Assembly (NCBI GenBank): GCA_003222935.1
Contig: QHXL01000117.1
Coordinates: forward strand, 1 to 5,773
Direction of reading: 5' to 3'
Length of the DNA stretch: 5,773 bases
Origin: Acidobacteriota bacterium
Lineage (GTDB): Bacteria; Acidobacteriota; Blastocatellia; Pyrinomonadales; Pyrinomonadaceae
The position numbers and the translations under genes were made by a program. The notes beneath the pieces were generated by a model. It was not told where the DNA came from and ran no database searches. It saw nothing but the letters and a program-made list of their open reading frames with translations. This document shows positions 1 to 5,773 of the stretch, one piece after another. How positions within the stretch are numbered: position 1 is the first letter of the stretch; each line of letters starts with the position of its first letter.

Positions 1-254
1 CTGCGACCGATCATCGTGTGGGCAAGTGCGGGCCAATCTTTACCTCGCTCTCGCAGAGCATCGTCGAATGGCACCGGTTCCATGATGCGACGATTCGTCT
101 GCGCGAGATGTTGCACGATCTTATTTACCGCCCATTTTTTATAAAACGGGTGGGGTTCGATCGGCGCCGTTCGCCATAATTTGCTTTCGTCCCACAATTC
201 AAAGAGAAGGACTTTCTCGATAAGGTCCAGGTATAAATCGCGCGTTGTCTCCAT
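1..254 (-). CDS. TylF/macrocin-O-methyltransferase-like protein, N-terminal part (runs off left edge)
   Basis: This is the first 84 codons of a gene that continues beyond the left edge of the window. The translation begins METTRDLYLDLIEKVL and reaches RERGKDWPALAHTMIGR at visible residues 68-84. Both stretches resemble the TylF (macrocin O-methyltransferase) family, where a TRxLYLDL-type opening is followed by an AHTMIG-type segment just before the SAM-binding core. The core itself lies outside the window, so catalytic residues cannot be checked. TylF enzymes methylate sugar hydroxyls using SAM, and relatives are common in polysaccharide clusters. ATG at 254 is chosen because an in-frame stop lies 18 bases upstream and there is no other ATG, GTG or TTG between. 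The Shine-Dalgarno signal is weak (a G-rich stretch upstream). The start is 38 bases after the stop of the preceding methyltransferase on the same strand, with no hairpin between, so the two are probably co-transcribed. The family call rests on pattern recognition alone. Confidence 0.8.
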   Translation of the reverse strand, partial: METTRDLYLDLIEKVLLFELWDESKLWRTAPIEPHPFYKKWAVNKIVQHLAQTNRRIMEPVPFDDALRERGKDWPALAHTMIGR

Positions 255-292
255 CCACGGGAACCCCCACTACCTTGCAAGAATAAGTACGT

Positions 293-1288
293 TTATGCTC
301 TCAAAACGAAAGCCGCACAATCAGACTCGCCTTTGTCATTTAACTGCGCAGCCAATTCGGCAAAGCCGTCGATGTCATCTTTCTTAAAAATCGAGTTGTT
401 CGGATTAACGGAATAGGATCTCGGATCTTCGAACGAAATGCCCGCGACATATTGTTCACTCGCCCAATGCGTAAAACCATCTGAATCAAACACCACTTCT
501 GATACAACGAAACCAGCTTGCGTCGCTAATAAATTGAGGCTTTCACGGGTGTGAAGGTACAGGTGTCGAGGCGCATCGAGAGCAGCCCAATTCGAACCGT
601 ATCGTCGCTGATAGTATGAACCCGCGATCGGAATCCTAATCAATAGGTAACTTTTAGGTTTTAACAGACTTCGTAATTTCAAAAGAGTCTCTAATTGATT
701 TGGCATATGCTCGAAGGAATGATTAAGCATAATGAAATCAAACTTGCCTTCCATATTCTCGACGGCTTTTTTGTAAATCTTTACTCCATTATCATAAAAC
801 ACATCCGCGTCGAGGAATGGATCGATCCCCCGCAGATTAGTGAACCCGTAAGCGTGCATGTCCAGAAGAAGTTGTCCCTTGCCACACCCAACGTCAAGGA
901 TTAGCGAATCTTTTCGCAGGTCAAGACTAAGCCGTTGTCTCCGGACCCAGAGAGGAAAATCGCGACTCAAAATTGACCGGCCCGCGAGCCATTTTCCGAA
1001 GAAACCCTTCTTACCAAAGTAGTAGTTAGTCAGGGCGTGCAAAAGAAATCTTTGTTTGAAACCGGTCAGGCCACTCTTTGAATAATCCAGTGTCGCCGAC
1101 GCCGATCGGTACGAATAGTAGTGCTTCGGGTAATACCTCCACAGATCTGCGGGAATCTCTAAAATCTGTAAGCAGCCACACTTGCTGCATTCGAGATATT
1201 GGAACTCATCACCCAAACCAAGCTGTAACTCTTTTGCGACGTGGATCGAGTTACCACTTTCATTGCCGCAGACCCTGCATTTATTCAT
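293..1288 (-). CDS. class I SAM-dependent methyltransferase with N-terminal zinc-ribbon-like cysteines
   Basis: A 331-residue protein, probably cytoplasmic. The N-terminus carries CxxCG at residues 4-8 and CSKCGC at 34-39, a spacing typical of a small zinc-binding ribbon. The methyltransferase core follows: LILDVGCGKGQLLLDM at 129-144 is the glycine-rich SAM-binding motif I, the acidic residue D156 in GIDPF fits the ribose-binding position, and NHSFEHM at 189-195 is the usual post-core segment of the Methyltransf_11/23 group. LRSLLKPKSYLLIRIP (205-220) and the DAPRHLYLHT region near 238-247 match the C-terminal half of polysaccharide-locus methyltransferases. The acceptor is unknown; a sugar or glycan precursor is inferred from the neighbours. 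ATG at 1288 starts exactly at the first zinc-ribbon segment. AAGTGG, 9-14 bases upstream, is an acceptable ribosome site; the better AGGTGG lies too far away. It is followed closely by the TylF-like gene. Confidence 0.88.
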   Translation of the reverse strand: MNKCRVCGNESGNSIHVAKELQLGLGDEFQYLECSKCGCLQILEIPADLWRYYPKHYYSYRSASATLDYSKSGLTGFKQRFLLHALTNYYFGKKGFFGKWLAGRSILSRDFPLWVRRQRLSLDLRKDSLILDVGCGKGQLLLDMHAYGFTNLRGIDPFLDADVFYDNGVKIYKKAVENMEGKFDFIMLNHSFEHMPNQLETLLKLRSLLKPKSYLLIRIPIAGSYYQRRYGSNWAALDAPRHLYLHTRESLNLLATQAGFVVSEVVFDSDGFTHWASEQYVAGISFEDPRSYSVNPNNSIFKKDDIDGFAELAAQLNDKGESDCAAFVLRA

Positions 1289-1323
1289 AGTGACGCGCCA
1301 CTTATAAATTCCACCTAATCTAT

Positions 1324-1352
1324 TTAATAACGTCGAGCATTTCTTAACTCAA
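1324..1352 (-). promoter_or_regulatory. candidate sigma70-type promoter for the two methyltransferase genes
   Basis: Read on the minus strand, TTGAGT (1352-1347) is followed by a 17-base spacer and TATTAA (1329-1324). Each box matches 4 of 6 consensus positions and the spacing is ideal. The -10 box lies about 35 bases ahead of the methyltransferase start. The site is in the A+T-rich stretch between the dead flippase remnant and the methyltransferase, where a fresh promoter would be needed if the remnant no longer belongs to a working operon. Such matches are common by chance. Confidence 0.3.
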
Positions 1353-1369
1353 GGATAATCAAAACGATT

Positions 1370-1885
1370 TGCAAAGTAGAACTATCGAAGCACTAACGGT
1401 AAGTGTCAGCGTCCCCGAGGTAGCAAAAATAGCACACCGCGAAACCTTCTCACGATCAGAATAATGCATATCGGAATTTCTAACGGTTATCGCAGGATTC
1501 CACATTCTAACGTCAAAGGCAGCCCAACAATGTTGCGAGGAGCAAAGGAGGATTGTTCGATAGAAATCCCACCTCCTACGGCCCATGGACCAGGTCGCCG
1601 TGGGTAGCAATGTCAGCCCCAAGGTAATCCAACAACGATGAAAAGCATCGCGACTGGATCACCCGACAAAAACATGTTGAAGATTCATCGGTATATCCTT
1701 GAGTTACAAAAAGCCAACGGGTAGTATTTGCAATCAGTTGGATTAAAGCTACAGCTTCCAAAATTTGAAGAATTGTCGCCAGCTCTTCCCTGCCTCCCGA
1801 CTAACACAATGCTGTCGACCCCATTAGAAGTTACAGTCATGGTGGCTACGCTCCCAATTGGTAAAACTTAGCACTCTCATAAACA
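1370..1885 (-). pseudogene. decayed C-terminal remnant of a second Wzx-type flippase
   Basis: This stretch, otherwise without a gene, is homologous to the 3' part of the intact flippase in this window (about 3250-3805, residues 312-497), in the same orientation. The clearest piece reads ILQILEAVALIQ, IANTTRWLFVTQG and YTDE against ILQLLGATALIQ, IANTTGWLFITQG and RTDE in the intact protein: 23 of 30 residues agree by hand count. By hand count 36 of 50 bases agree between 1731-1780 and 3674-3723. Farther along, DFYRTILL and RMWNPAI match DFYRRTVPLL and RWWNPSI, but in another reading frame. A gap of about 48 bases falls between these blocks, opposite the YWYIGRRGP region. An in-frame stop follows the VTVTS-equivalent block near 1826-1833. 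Frameshifts, the deletion, stops and the absence of residues 1-311 show that the gene is dead. Divergence near 30% argues for an old paralogue or a gene from a related locus rather than a recent duplication. End points are approximate. Confidence 0.88.
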
Positions 1886-3084
1886 ACCGACCCGAGGATT
1901 TAGTTTTTGCGGCCAAGCGAAAGGTGTTCCTTTTCAAGGAGCGAAACTTTCGTTTCAGGCGTTTCTCAAAACACCAAAAACAAGGCGTAAATCTGGTGGG
2001 ATTCATCAGGGCCGAAATGGGCCTTGGACAGGCTGCCCGGGGAATCGCGAGAGCTCTTGAATCGGCTGACATTCCATTCAATATTATCAATCTTGATTGG
2101 CACAAAGGACGCCACGGTGATCTATCGTGGATGCGGAAAGAGGTGGCAGATTCAGACTATGACGTTACGGTTGTCGTTGCAAATCCGGACAGTATGTTCA
2201 CCGTCCGTGAGCGCCTTCCGAATTCAATCTTCCGGAATCGGTTTGTAGTAGGTTATTGGATTTGGGAACTGCCAAATGTTCCCGCCGATTGGCTGGATGC
2301 GTTTTCCCTCGTAAACGAAGTTTGGGCAGCATCTTCTTTCGTGCAAACCGTCGTTGCCAAGAAGTGTCCGGTGCCTGTAACTCGTATACCCCTCGTCGTT
2401 GAGCTTGAACGCGGAAATCTCTTTCCCAGGCGACATTTCGATCTGCGGGAAAATGTTTTTCTGTTTCTTAGTATGTGCGATACAGGAAGCGTCTTTGAAA
2501 GAAAAAACCCCCTTGGTGCCATTGAAGCCTTCAAGAAGGCCTTTTCCCCTGATGATCCGACTGTTGTATTGATTGTCAAAATCACAGGACCACCAACACG
2601 TCCACCAAATTGGGATCTGATTCAGACCCATATTCGTGGTTACAAAAATATCCGCCTTATCGATCGGTTACTAACGCGTGAAGAGGTGAGTTCATTACTC
2701 CTGGGTACCGATTGCCTTGTATCTCTGCATCGCTCGGAAGGTTTTGGATTGCTTCCCGCAGAGGCCATGAGTCTCGGTAAACCAGTGATTGTGACGAACT
2801 GGTCAGGCAACGTTGATTACATGACATCTGAAAACTCCGTTGGTATTAACTATAAGTTGGTCGAACTCGACCAAAATTACGGCCCTTATGAGGCTGGGCA
2901 GCATTGGGCTGAACCGGATATTGATCAGGCAGCGGATTGGATGAAAAAACTTGCGGCCGATCCCGATCTGTCTGAACGAATCGGTCGGCTTGGGCAGCGG
3001 ACGATTAACGCAGACTACTCACCCGAAGCCATTGGCAAGATCATTCGTGCGAGACTAGAGCGCATCAGAGAGCAATACAATTAA
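1858..3084 (+). CDS. GT4-type glycosyltransferase (GT-B fold), plus-strand gene in a minus-strand locus
   Basis: A protein of up to 408 residues that would transfer a sugar from a nucleotide donor to a growing glycan at the cytoplasmic membrane face. The N-terminal domain opens with GVNLVGFIRAEMGLGQAAR (43-61), typical of a GT-B subgroup found in polysaccharide loci. The C-terminal domain has FERKNPLGAIEAF (213-225) and HRSEGFGLLPAEAMSLGKPV (291-310), which includes the GT4 EX7E motif (E294 and E302) that contacts the donor. GNVDYM (317-322) follows as expected. No membrane segment is evident. The 5' end is uncertain: the frame is open only from 1828, TTG at 1858 is the first start, and GTG at 1924 or the GTG at residue 47 are alternatives with no better ribosome site. 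The first eight or so codons overlap the antisense of the flippase remnant, so residues before about 42 may not be native. It converges on the intact flippase, with 155 bases between their stops. Confidence 0.88.
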   Translation: MVKLSTLINNRPEDLVFAAKRKVFLFKERNFRFRRFSKHQKQGVNLVGFIRAEMGLGQAARGIARALESADIPFNIINLDWHKGRHGDLSWMRKEVADSDYDVTVVVANPDSMFTVRERLPNSIFRNRFVVGYWIWELPNVPADWLDAFSLVNEVWAASSFVQTVVAKKCPVPVTRIPLVVELERGNLFPRRHFDLRENVFLFLSMCDTGSVFERKNPLGAIEAFKKAFSPDDPTVVLIVKITGPPTRPPNWDLIQTHIRGYKNIRLIDRLLTREEVSSLLLGTDCLVSLHRSEGFGLLPAEAMSLGKPVIVTNWSGNVDYMTSENSVGINYKLVELDQNYGPYEAGQHWAEPDIDQAADWMKKLAADPDLSERIGRLGQRTINADYSPEAIGKIIRARLERIREQYN

Positions 3085-3239
3085 GATTTGGCCTCAGGAA
3101 CGGTGATTTTCATTCGTAGCACTGGCTTTGTTTCCACAGCCCAAGCGCTCGCGGGGACGTCACCTAATTATGAATTTCACAGCAAAGGGAGGTCCAATGT
3201 TGGTCCGGTCAACTCGCCGAAACTTAAAAATAGTCTTGC

Positions 3240-4742
3240 CTATTTGCGGAGAAGAAAGAAAGAAGCCGCAACATCTTTGAGAGACGCTCTCCCGGACGGT
3301 AATAATAGAAGTGAAATTAGAAACGTCGCCAACAAGATAGCTACACAAACCGGGATCCCAACCCATTTTCCAATCGAGGGATTCCACCACCTAAAAGCCA
3401 AAGCCATCAGCATTCCGAAAAGCGTCGCTCCCAGTAAGGGAACGGTTCTGCGATAGAAATCGCCAGCTCGAACTGGCCCACGGCGACCAATATACCAATA
3501 CAGAATCGGGGTGCCACAAACATGAGCAATAGTATATGACGTTGCCACGCCGACAGCGCCCCACGGTATGCCGACAATGATGGAAAGGATCGTAATTGGA
3601 CCACCCCACAGGGACATTTTGAACATTTCATCGGTCCGCCCCTGTGTGATAAAGAGCCAACCAGTGGTGTTCGCAATTGGCTGGATCAGAGCTGTCGCGC
3701 CCAAAAGTTGGAGGATTGTCGCTACGCTTGCCCACTTCGGCCCTAACACAATACTAACAAGCCAATCGGACGTCACAATCATTGCGGCTACGCTCGGCAT
3801 AGTTAAGAAAGCGATCTTCTCAATCATTCGTAAATAAGCGCGGCGATAATCCTCGGGCGAATCAACTAACCGGCTTAAAGATGGAACAGCCACGGTTGTC
3901 ACGGGTTCATTTATCTGATCGATAGGGAGCATCATCAACTGGTATGCGCGTGAATAAATTCCTACCTGCTCTGCCCCCCAGAATCTTCCAATCAGAAGGT
4001 TATCGCCGTTTCGCGCGAAATAATTGATAGTAGCGAAACCAGTTAAGTTCCCACCCAACTTAAGCATCGACCGTACACCCGTTCCCTTCTTTGGGGGCCC
4101 GGGCTTCCAACGAACAACTGCCCAAGTAATAAGCGTACTGGTAAAAGCCACCGCCAACTGACTCCCAACTAATGCAAAGTAGCTGAACCCCTTCCACGCC
4201 ATTGAGATTCCGATGATGTAACCGACCACCATCGCAACAAGCCCAATAGTCGAGAGCGCGAAGTAGCGCATTTGCCTTCGAAGTAATGCTTCATGTTGGA
4301 CCGCGAAACCATTGATGATGAAGCCGAAACCGGTGAGGATGGTGATCCAGGTCAACCGAGGTTCACCGTAGAACCAAGAAATAAAAGGAGCTAAACCTAT
4401 CGTGAGCACGGCAATGCCGATACTTAGCAATACATTGATCCAGAAGAGCGTACTGATTTGATCGGAAGTGATCTTGGGGCTTTGAATGGTTGCAGCCGAA
4501 AGGCCCAAATCTTTATAGGTGGCGACAAATCCCGTTACGACACCCACCATTCCAACAAACCCATAATCCTGGGGAGTCAGTAACCGCGCCATCACAGCTG
4601 TCGCGCCCAGCGTTATGACGAATTTCAATGCTTGCGCTGTGATCGCTACCAGACCGCCTCGAGCCGCACGTCCACCCAGATTCTTCTTGAGGTGCTCGGT
4701 TCCAAAATGGTCTATCGTTAAATTAGATTTTTGTGAAGCCAT
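3240..4742 (-). CDS. polysaccharide flippase, Wzx/WzxC-like (MOP superfamily)
   Basis: A 500-residue integral inner-membrane protein, full length for the family, with about a dozen hydrophobic stretches spread from residue 28 to the C-terminus. The N-terminal GLVAITAQALKFVITLGATAVMARLLTP-type segment (30-57) followed by QDYGFVGMVGV and DLGLSAATIQ is characteristic of the Polysacc_synt/WzxC group of lipopolysaccharide exporters. ARNGDNLLIGRFWGAEQVG near the middle, IDQINEPV and SLSRL are further family signatures. Such proteins are thought to move undecaprenyl-diphosphate-linked oligosaccharide units to the periplasmic face. ATG at 4742 is the only reasonable start, since the next Met is at residue 51. 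There is no Shine-Dalgarno sequence: the preceding bases read CCACCTCCTA. The ATG overlaps the stop of an upstream reading frame as TAATG, which suggests translational coupling. A dead relative of its 3' third lies at 1370-1885. Confidence 0.93.
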   Translation of the reverse strand: MASQKSNLTIDHFGTEHLKKNLGGRAARGGLVAITAQALKFVITLGATAVMARLLTPQDYGFVGMVGVVTGFVATYKDLGLSAATIQSPKITSDQISTLFWINVLLSIGIAVLTIGLAPFISWFYGEPRLTWITILTGFGFIINGFAVQHEALLRRQMRYFALSTIGLVAMVVGYIIGISMAWKGFSYFALVGSQLAVAFTSTLITWAVVRWKPGPPKKGTGVRSMLKLGGNLTGFATINYFARNGDNLLIGRFWGAEQVGIYSRAYQLMMLPIDQINEPVTTVAVPSLSRLVDSPEDYRRAYLRMIEKIAFLTMPSVAAMIVTSDWLVSIVLGPKWASVATILQLLGATALIQPIANTTGWLFITQGRTDEMFKMSLWGGPITILSIIVGIPWGAVGVATSYTIAHVCGTPILYWYIGRRGPVRAGDFYRRTVPLLGATLFGMLMALAFRWWNPSIGKWVGIPVCVAILLATFLISLLLLPSGRASLKDVAASFFLLRK

Positions 4743-4879
4743 TAGGAGGTGGTCTGAAGAGTTACAGTGATGTGCGACTTCTTAAACAAAGGCAGCGGAG
4801 TCCCCTTGATGCCAAAGTGCTCTTCATTCCCGACCTCGACCGCTGATTTTTCAGAGACATTCTTGTTTGGAAGGATGTT
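4742..4879 (-). pseudogene. orphan 3' fragment of an unidentified gene, coupled to the flippase by TAATG
   Basis: Read on the minus strand, this frame runs 45 codons from just after an in-frame TAA (4882-4880) to a TAA whose last base is the A of the flippase ATG. The translation begins NILPNKNVSEKSAVEV, continues through GNEEHFGIKGTPLPLFKK and ends SHITVTLQTTS. It looks like an ordinary protein C-terminus, with mixed charged and hydrophobic residues and an alternating beta-strand-like end. It contains no ATG or GTG; its one TTG is only 15 codons from the end. The one-base stop/start overlap is the arrangement expected of two genes of an operon, so the frame was probably the end of a gene that once preceded the flippase and lost its 5' part. 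I do not recognise the family. Alternatives are chance openness of a 138-base frame, or a small gene with a non-standard start. It lies 26 bases after the family 2 glycosyltransferase stop. Confidence 0.5.
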
Positions 4880-4905
4880 TTAGCAGACCGTATCAACCAT
4901 CAACT

Positions 4906-5773
4906 TCAACCTTGTGCCGAGGTTGGTTGAATAGAACTAGAGGCAAAATTTCCAGTCCTTGATTCCTGAAACTTAAACATGTGTTGTGTGACGCGCGGTG
5001 ACAATCGCAACGAGAACAAAACAAGCCGCACCTTCCAGTTATGCTGGCTGGAATATGCAAGGGCAAACGCTCTTTCCGCCTGATCAAACTCTCCATTTAA
5101 CAGTGCCCTTTTCCCCTTCAGCACTTCAGCACTCGAGCGGCGTGAAGCGATTGTTAGCGCTATCAGTTCACGCTGACTTAATGTGATGTCATCTCGTCGA
5201 GCGGCTTTTTCCAGGACTCTGATCTCCCCTTCGAAGGACTTAACACTATCGGCCGCCAGGCTTCCTGCGTACAGGCGACGTTTGACCAGAATTTTCCGTT
5301 GATAAGTAATGCGCGAGTTGTCTTTTGCCAGCCGCAACCAAAGATCGAAATCCTGCGAATTAGGAAACTGTACGTCAAACAAACCGACGTCAATGATCCG
5401 CTGCCGGCGCGCAACAACTGCGGACGTGATTACATTACATTCTCCGCACAACAGTTTCTCAAACGTTACGTCTCCCAGCGACGGGTTCGTCTTCATACTG
5501 TTGCGACCCGCAAATATAGGATTGCCGAAATTTATCGCATCCGCGTACACGAGATCGTAACCGCCGTTGCTGTTGATTAGTTTGAGTTGGTCGGAAAGAA
5601 ACTCCGGCAACCAAACATCGTCGCCATCGAGAAAGGCCACGAACTGACCGCGCGCGATTCTTAGACCTGCATTCCGAGCTGCACCAGCACCTTGATTTGC
5701 CTGCTTGAGATAACGAATCGAGGGTCGATATTTCTCGATCGCATTCTCAAGTTCCGGCGTATCGGGAGAGCCA
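4906..5773 (-). CDS. family 2 glycosyltransferase (GT-A fold), N-terminus beyond right edge
   Basis: The reading frame is open to the right edge, giving 288 visible residues; the protein does not start at the GTG at 5640. The first visible residues, GSPDTPEL, are the end of the family's usual DGS(P/T)D motif, so about 35-40 N-terminal residues with the first donor-binding strand are missing. NQGAGAARNAGL (27-38) and GQFVAFLDGDDVW (42-54) follow; DGDD is the DXD-type metal and nucleotide-sugar site. QDFDLWLRLA (140-149) is the acidic motif that supplies the likely catalytic base. Visible residues from about 180 form a helical tail, with ALLNGEFDQAERAFALAY (223-240) resembling a tetratricopeptide-like helical hairpin seen at the ends of some GT2 proteins. 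It is soluble or peripheral, with no membrane segment visible. It would add a sugar to the repeat unit; donor and acceptor cannot be told. It is the most upstream minus-strand gene here. Confidence 0.92.
   Translation of the reverse strand, partial: GSPDTPELENAIEKYRPSIRYLKQANQGAGAARNAGLRIARGQFVAFLDGDDVWLPEFLSDQLKLINSNGGYDLVYADAINFGNPIFAGRNSMKTNPSLGDVTFEKLLCGECNVITSAVVARRQRIIDVGLFDVQFPNSQDFDLWLRLAKDNSRITYQRKILVKRRLYAGSLAADSVKSFEGEIRVLEKAARRDDITLSQRELIALTIASRRSSAEVLKGKRALLNGEFDQAERAFALAYSSQHNWKVRLVLFSLRLSPRVTQHMFKFQESRTGNFASSSIQPTSAQG

Noticed and set aside
1576..1761. Minus-strand open frame of 61 codons as a gene in its own right
   Set aside because: Its first 30 residues or so are the frameshifted flippase remnant, after which the frame leaves the homology. 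It is part of the pseudogene.
3110..3118. TCATTCGTA shared with 3824-3832, near the flippase position where the remnant's homology ends
   Set aside because: A nine-base match with no similarity on either side is expected by chance and is not evidence for an insertion-site duplication.
3085..3239. Possible bidirectional terminator between the convergent GT4 and flippase genes, including the imperfect inverted repeat GGTCCAATGTTGGTCC near 3191-3206
   Set aside because: The stem has a T-T mismatch, almost no loop and no T-run on either side. I see no convincing terminator or other feature in this spacer.
3088..3456. Plus-strand open frame of 122 codons directly after the GT4 stop
   Set aside because: More than half of it is antisense to the flippase C-terminus. 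It would need a TTG start without a ribosome site, and its first 50 codons show no recognisable domain. It is most likely a shadow.
4770..4883. Plus-strand 37-codon frame preceded by AGGAGGTG at 4744-4751
   Set aside because: The Shine-Dalgarno-like sequence is 18 bases from the ATG, too far. The product is not protein-like, and the bases are better explained by the minus-strand frame that ends in TAATG.
4906..4925. Hairpin CAACCT-7-AGGTTG at the end of the family 2 glycosyltransferase gene
   Set aside because: It is only six pairs, lies mostly inside the coding region and has no T-run downstream on the minus strand.

Overview
The window is a piece of a bacterial surface-polysaccharide (O-antigen or exopolysaccharide) locus. 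It holds two glycosyltransferases of different folds, a Wzx-type polysaccharide flippase and two methyltransferases. Base composition is moderate and the genes are closely packed. The content suggests a Gram-negative, environmental-type bacterium, but nothing in the sequence fixes the taxon.

From right to left on the minus strand the layout is: (1) a family 2 glycosyltransferase whose N-terminus lies beyond the right edge (4906-5773); (2) a 45-codon reading frame without a start codon (4742-4879), whose stop overlaps the next start as TAATG and which looks like the surviving 3' end of a lost gene; (3) an intact 500-residue flippase of the WzxC/Polysacc_synt type (3240-4742); (4) a decayed, frameshifted remnant of a second flippase (about 1370-1885); (5) a class I SAM-dependent methyltransferase with an N-terminal zinc-ribbon-like cysteine cluster (293-1288); (6) the first 84 codons of a TylF/macrocin-O-methyltransferase-like gene running off the left edge (1-254). 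One gene opposes this order: a GT4-type glycosyltransferase on the plus strand (1858-3084), lying between the intact flippase and the remnant.

The likely division of labour is that the two glycosyltransferases add sugars to a lipid-linked repeat unit, the methyltransferases decorate it, and the flippase moves it across the inner membrane. This is inferred from family membership.

The most informative signals are evolutionary. The GT4 gene is bracketed by two same-orientation copies of the flippase 3' region, one intact and one dead, and the open frame of GT4 begins inside the dead copy. With the orphan 3' fragment ahead of the intact flippase, this indicates a locus reshuffled by gene gain, loss and partial deletion. 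I see no CRISPR array, RNA gene, transposase or clearly new defence or mobile system here.
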